A stretch of 64,000 nucleotides of DNA from Saccharospirillum alexandrii (GTDB taxonomy: Bacteria > Pseudomonadota > Gammaproteobacteria > Pseudomonadales > Natronospirillaceae): positions 426,749 through 490,748 of the forward strand of contig NZ_RCIP01000001.1 of NCBI RefSeq assembly GCF_004000275.1. Direction: 5' to 3'. Position numbers and translations under genes: made by a program. The notes below the pieces were generated by a model. That model ran no database searches. It had not been told where the DNA came from and worked only from the letters and a program-made list of their open reading frames with translations. Positions 60,976-64,000 of the stretch are shown in pieces. How positions within the stretch are numbered: the first letter of the stretch is position 1; each line of letters opens with the position of its first letter.

Positions 60976-61827
60976 ATGACCAACATTGCCCACACCTGGG
61001 AAATGCACTGCCACAGCACCTTTTCGGATGGAACCCTGTCGGCTCAGGGCGTCTATGACCTTGCGCTGGAGCGCCAGTTGGAACACCTGGTGTTGACCGA
61101 CCACGACACCGCCGCCGGCTACCGCTGGCTGCGCGAGCACGGCACCTTGTCTGACACGCTACGACTCTGGTCCGGGGCTGAACTGTCGACTGTCTGGATG
61201 AAGCGGTCTGTGCATATCGTTGGCATTGGTATGGATGTGATGTCACCCGCCTGGCAAACCGTTGAGGCCCGCTATGACCAGGCTCGCGAATCCCGGTTTG
61301 AACGGTTGTTGTTTGTGTTGCGGCGTGAAGGGCTGACGCTCGATGAAGCTGCCATTCGCGCCCAGGCCGATGGCGCCACCCTGGGTCGCCCGCACATAGC
61401 GCGTTATCTGGTCGATACCGGCCAGGCAAAAGACAGTGCCCAGGCCTTCAAGCGTTGGTTGGGGAACGGCAAAGTGGGCGATGTAAAGCAGTCCTGGCCG
61501 GAGCTGGAGCAGGCCGTGGCAGATATCGTTGATAACGGTGGTTGGGCGGTGCTGGCTCACCCTCACCGGTACAAGCTGACCTGGCGTAAGCTGGAGCAGT
61601 TGCTGGATGACTTTACCGCCGCCGGCGGACAGGCTGTGGAAGTCAGCTGCCCGGCGATGCCGCCGGCTATGCGCCAACGGTTGGTCGACCATTGCTGTGA
61701 ACGCGATATCCTGATCGGTGGTGGTAGCGATTTTCATCAGCCCGAGGTGCCCTGGGCAAGGCTGGGTTTCTACCCGCAATGGCCGTCTTTGGGGCCAAAA
61801 TTGGTGGACAGCCTGTTGAACAGCTAG
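60976..61827 (+). CDS. PHP-domain 5'-3' exoribonuclease (YciV/RNase AM type)
   Basis: A 283-aa metal-dependent phosphoesterase. PHP motifs are EMHCHSTFSDGTLS (1), LTDHDTAAG (2), a central Glu in GAELST, HIVGIGMD, LAHPHRYKLT (3) and GGGSDFHQPEVPWARLG (4), supplying the usual trinuclear site. E. coli RNase AM (YciV, formerly TrpH) matures 5' ends of rRNA and degrades short RNAs. The next gene is a YciO homologue, conserving the E. coli yciV-yciO neighbourhood. Confidence 0.87.
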   Translation: MTNIAHTWEMHCHSTFSDGTLSAQGVYDLALERQLEHLVLTDHDTAAGYRWLREHGTLSDTLRLWSGAELSTVWMKRSVHIVGIGMDVMSPAWQTVEARYDQARESRFERLLFVLRREGLTLDEAAIRAQADGATLGRPHIARYLVDTGQAKDSAQAFKRWLGNGKVGDVKQSWPELEQAVADIVDNGGWAVLAHPHRYKLTWRKLEQLLDDFTAAGGQAVEVSCPAMPPAMRQRLVDHCCERDILIGGGSDFHQPEVPWARLGFYPQWPSLGPKLVDSLLNS

Positions 61828-61940
61828 GTGATGGTGTGTCTTTCCGTTTGACCCTGCAAACGGTTCCGCATCGACCCGCATTAGTGCTAAAGTGCGCCTG
61901 TTGTACAAACTTCTGACAATCCCTCTTGGCGGGAGCCAAT

Positions 61941-62564
61941 ATGAGCCAGTTTTTTGCAATACATCCGGAAAACCCCCAGCCACGGCTGATAAAGCAGGCT
62001 GCGGCCATAGTTCGTGAGGGCGGGGTGATTGCCTATCCGACCGACAGTGCCTACGCACTCGGCTGTCATATGGAAGACAAAAAGGCGCTGGATACCATTC
62101 GCCGGATACGTCGTATTGACGACTCTCACCCCATGACGCTGGTGTGTCGCGATCTTTCCGAACTCTCCACCTTTGCCAAAGTCGATAATGTCGCTTTCCG
62201 GCTGATCAAGAACAATACGCCAGGCCCGATTACCTTCTTGCTTGACGCTACCCGTGAAGTCCCGCGCAGAATGATGCACCCGAAGCGTCGTACCATTGGC
62301 CTGCGGGTGCTGGGAAACCGCATTGCCGCTGCGTTGCTGGAGGAACTGGGTGAGCCGATGATGAGTACAACGCTGATTCTGCCCGGCGAAGATGAGCCCC
62401 AGAGCGACCCCTATGAAATCCGCGATATTCTTCAGCACGAGCTGGACCTGGTGATTGACGGTGGGTTTTGCGGCTTCGAGGAATCCAGCATCATCAGCTT
62501 TCTGGAAGATACCGTCACCATCGTGCGCGAAGGGGCGGGCGATGTGGAACCCTTCCGGGTCTGA
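61941..62564 (+). CDS. YciO/Sua5/YrdC-family protein
   Basis: A 207-aa protein of the YrdC fold; some members make threonylcarbamoyl-adenylate for tRNA t6A, while YciO itself is a paralogue with different activity. Visible motifs: AAAIVREGGVIAYPTDSAYALGCHM, RIRRIDDSHPMTLVCRDLSEL, NTPGPITFLLDATREVPRRM, KRRTIGLRVLGNRIA. The SHPM and GCHMED wording is YciO-like. The ATG at 61941 follows GGGAG; an upstream TTG at 61926 is less likely. It lies between the PHP nuclease and scpA. Confidence 0.85.
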   Translation: MSQFFAIHPENPQPRLIKQAAAIVREGGVIAYPTDSAYALGCHMEDKKALDTIRRIRRIDDSHPMTLVCRDLSELSTFAKVDNVAFRLIKNNTPGPITFLLDATREVPRRMMHPKRRTIGLRVLGNRIAAALLEELGEPMMSTTLILPGEDEPQSDPYEIRDILQHELDLVIDGGFCGFEESSIISFLEDTVTIVREGAGDVEPFRV

Positions 62565-62609
62565 CCATGACCAGACCGGTTAACCTCCGACTCAGGATGG
62601 CAAGGCGCA

Positions 62610-63566
62610 ATGGCTAGTCCGAACGACAACGGCGAACTGAACACCGCCGGGGATGACAGCAGTATAGCTGGGCCGATTGCGCCTGGCGCACTGTTCACGC
62701 CCTCGGAAGCCCCGGTGGTCGAGGTTGGCGCAACGCCCAAAGAACGGGCATTGCAGCGCTTGCGCGAGCGCGCCCAGTCAGAACAGTCGGAAATGCCGTT
62801 TGCCATTATCGATGGCGAGGCGATGACGCAAATCCCCATGGATTTGTACATTCCGCCCGATGCGTTGGAAGTCTTTCTGGATGCCTTTGAAGGCCCGCTG
62901 GATTTGTTGCTGTACCTGATCAAAAAGCAAAACCTCGATATTCTCAACATCAACGTATTTCAGATCACCGAGCAGTACATGCAATACGTTGAGCTGATGC
63001 ATAGCATGCAGCTTGAACTGGCCGCCGAGTACCTGGTGATGGCCGCCATGCTGGCCGAAATCAAAAGCCGGATGCTGCTACCGCGCTCCAGCGATGCCGA
63101 TGACGAGGAGGAAGAGGACCCCCGGGCCGAGCTGATTCGCCGCTTGCAGGAATACGAACAGTTTAAAACGGCGGCGGAAAACCTAGACGAACTGCCCCGG
63201 GTCGGACGCGATATCTACACGACCGACGAACACCAGCCCGAATACCAGCGACCGCGCATTCACCCGGATGTTGATATGCGCGAGATATTGCTGGCGCTTA
63301 AGGACGTGCTGGCGCGGGCCGACATGTTCGAGGAGCATGAGATTCAGCGTGAAACGTTGTCTACCCGGCAACGCATGGCAGATGTGCTGGAAAAACTGAA
63401 CGGCACTGCCTTCGTACCGTTCATCACCCTGTTTGACGCGGCCGAAGGTCGCTTGGGCGTGGTGGTGACATTTCTGGCGATTATGGAACTGACCAAGGAA
63501 TCCCTGATCGACCTGGTTCAGAACGAGGCCTTTGCGCCTATCCACATCAAGGCTCGCAGTGAATGA
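62610..63566 (+). CDS. scpA: Chromosome condensation protein ScpA
   Basis: A 318-aa kleisin that bridges SMC heads. The family core starts near residue 80 (VFLDAFEGPLDLLLYLIKKQNLDILNI) and includes EYLVMAAMLAEIKSRMLLPR; the C-terminal winged helix has VPFITLFDAAEGRLGVVVTFLAIMELTKE. An N-terminal extension of about 75 residues precedes the usual start. GCAAGGC lies ahead of the ATG. Its stop codon overlaps the scpB start (ATGA). Confidence 0.92.
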   Translation: MASPNDNGELNTAGDDSSIAGPIAPGALFTPSEAPVVEVGATPKERALQRLRERAQSEQSEMPFAIIDGEAMTQIPMDLYIPPDALEVFLDAFEGPLDLLLYLIKKQNLDILNINVFQITEQYMQYVELMHSMQLELAAEYLVMAAMLAEIKSRMLLPRSSDADDEEEEDPRAELIRRLQEYEQFKTAAENLDELPRVGRDIYTTDEHQPEYQRPRIHPDVDMREILLALKDVLARADMFEEHEIQRETLSTRQRMADVLEKLNGTAFVPFITLFDAAEGRLGVVVTFLAIMELTKESLIDLVQNEAFAPIHIKARSE

Positions 63567-64000
63567 CGGACGAACATAACGATCACACCGGACCCGAGGT
63601 GTCCACCGGGGCCCATACCGATGGGGCCGACGGTTCCGCAAACACCCTGCAGGCGGCGGACGACCAGGGTACGGAACCCGCAGCGGCGTCTGATGAAACA
63701 ACCAGTCAGCCGGATTCAGACCCTGCGGCGCATGATGACCAGCAACTGGATGATCCGGCACTGCCAGGGGCGGAATTCGTCGACGAAGACGAAGACGATG
63801 ACACCGACCCGGAGCTGGAGTCGGGTGACCCCTACGGCGGTCATGCGCCCGAGGAAGTCAAACAGATCATCGAAGGGGCCTTGTTTGCCGCTGGCACGGC
63901 CTTGTCCATTGCGCAACTAGCCGCTCTGTTTGAACCCTATGAACGGCCGCACCGCAGCAGCCTGCGCTCCCTGATGGCGGAGTTGATGGCCGACTATCAA
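63563..64000 (+). CDS. scpB: Chromosome segregation protein ScpB (3' truncated by window end)
   Basis: 146 codons are present and the frame runs off the window. The first 95 or so residues are a long, very acidic, low-complexity extension (DEDEDDDTDPELESGDPYGG and similar), unusual for ScpB, which commonly starts close to its first winged helix. The recognisable domain begins PEEVKQIIEGALFAAGTALSIAQLAALFE, typical of ScpB. It starts within the scpA stop codon, so translation is coupled. ScpB dimers bind ScpA to complete the SMC complex. Confidence 0.88.
   Translation, partial: MTDEHNDHTGPEVSTGAHTDGADGSANTLQAADDQGTEPAAASDETTSQPDSDPAAHDDQQLDDPALPGAEFVDEDEDDDTDPELESGDPYGGHAPEEVKQIIEGALFAAGTALSIAQLAALFEPYERPHRSSLRSLMAELMADYQ

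Overview
The window reads as an uninterrupted piece of a GC-rich gammaproteobacterial chromosome. Gene content and order point to the Oceanospirillales/Pseudomonas side of the class: the FleQ-FleS-FleR flagellar hierarchy, flgA-flgM-flgN divergent from cheV-cheR-flgBCDEFGHIJKL, a CrbS/CrbR-type acetate-switch pair, aconitase B and a two-domain MnmC. A Saccharospirillum/Reinekea-like marine bacterium is my best guess; this is inference from layout and protein style, not from a database search. I see no rRNA, tRNA, CRISPR array, phage or transposase gene.

Region 1 (1-7 kb) is metabolic and sensory: the end of a branched-chain amino-acid-type substrate-binding protein, an AlkK-like medium-chain acyl-CoA ligase, a very large hybrid histidine kinase with a solute-symporter sensor domain, and a convergent LuxR-type response regulator. 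Region 2 (7-12.7 kb) holds the leftward flagellar operon flgA-flgM-flgN followed by an unusual membrane-anchored coiled-coil gene, divergent from cheV-cheR. Region 3 (13-35.8 kb) is the rod-hook-filament cluster flgB to flgL, a small helical gene, fliC, flaG and fliD. Rod, ring and chaperone genes have normal lengths, but every protein of the external axial structure is enlarged: FlgE 1214 aa, FlgK 1020, FlgL 417, FliC 979, FliD 1300. The extra mass looks like repeated copies of a related beta-rich module.

Region 4 (35.9-47.5 kb) inserts housekeeping and signalling genes (acnB, an RNase II-family exoribonuclease, a TPR lipoprotein with a HAMP-cyclase, an MscS channel, a TPR-methyltransferase) between fliD and its usual neighbour fliS. 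Region 5 (47.9-53.2 kb) resumes the flagellar set: fliS, a FliT-like gene, fleQ, fleS, fleR. Region 6 (53.4-64 kb) is housekeeping: a Trm112-like protein, yidD, cysS, a QueD-family protein, greB, mnmC, a TIGR04211-type SH3 protein, a YciI-family protein, a PHP-domain nuclease, a YciO/Sua5-type protein, scpA and the start of scpB.

Regulation can be read directly at several places. Sigma-54 -24/-12 sites precede flgA, flgB, flgF and fleS, and one points at the TPR-methyltransferase gene, tying it to the flagellar regulon. Sigma-28 sites precede flgM, fliC and fliS. Together these fit a FleQ -> sigma-54 -> FleSR -> hook-basal body -> FlgM/sigma-28 -> filament hierarchy. Two kinds of intergenic repeat are also present: four long imperfect palindromes sharing an ATGGA...CGCCG-type core, and two 7-bp-periodic AGCTNNN arrays, one of which abuts the fleSR sigma-54 promoter.
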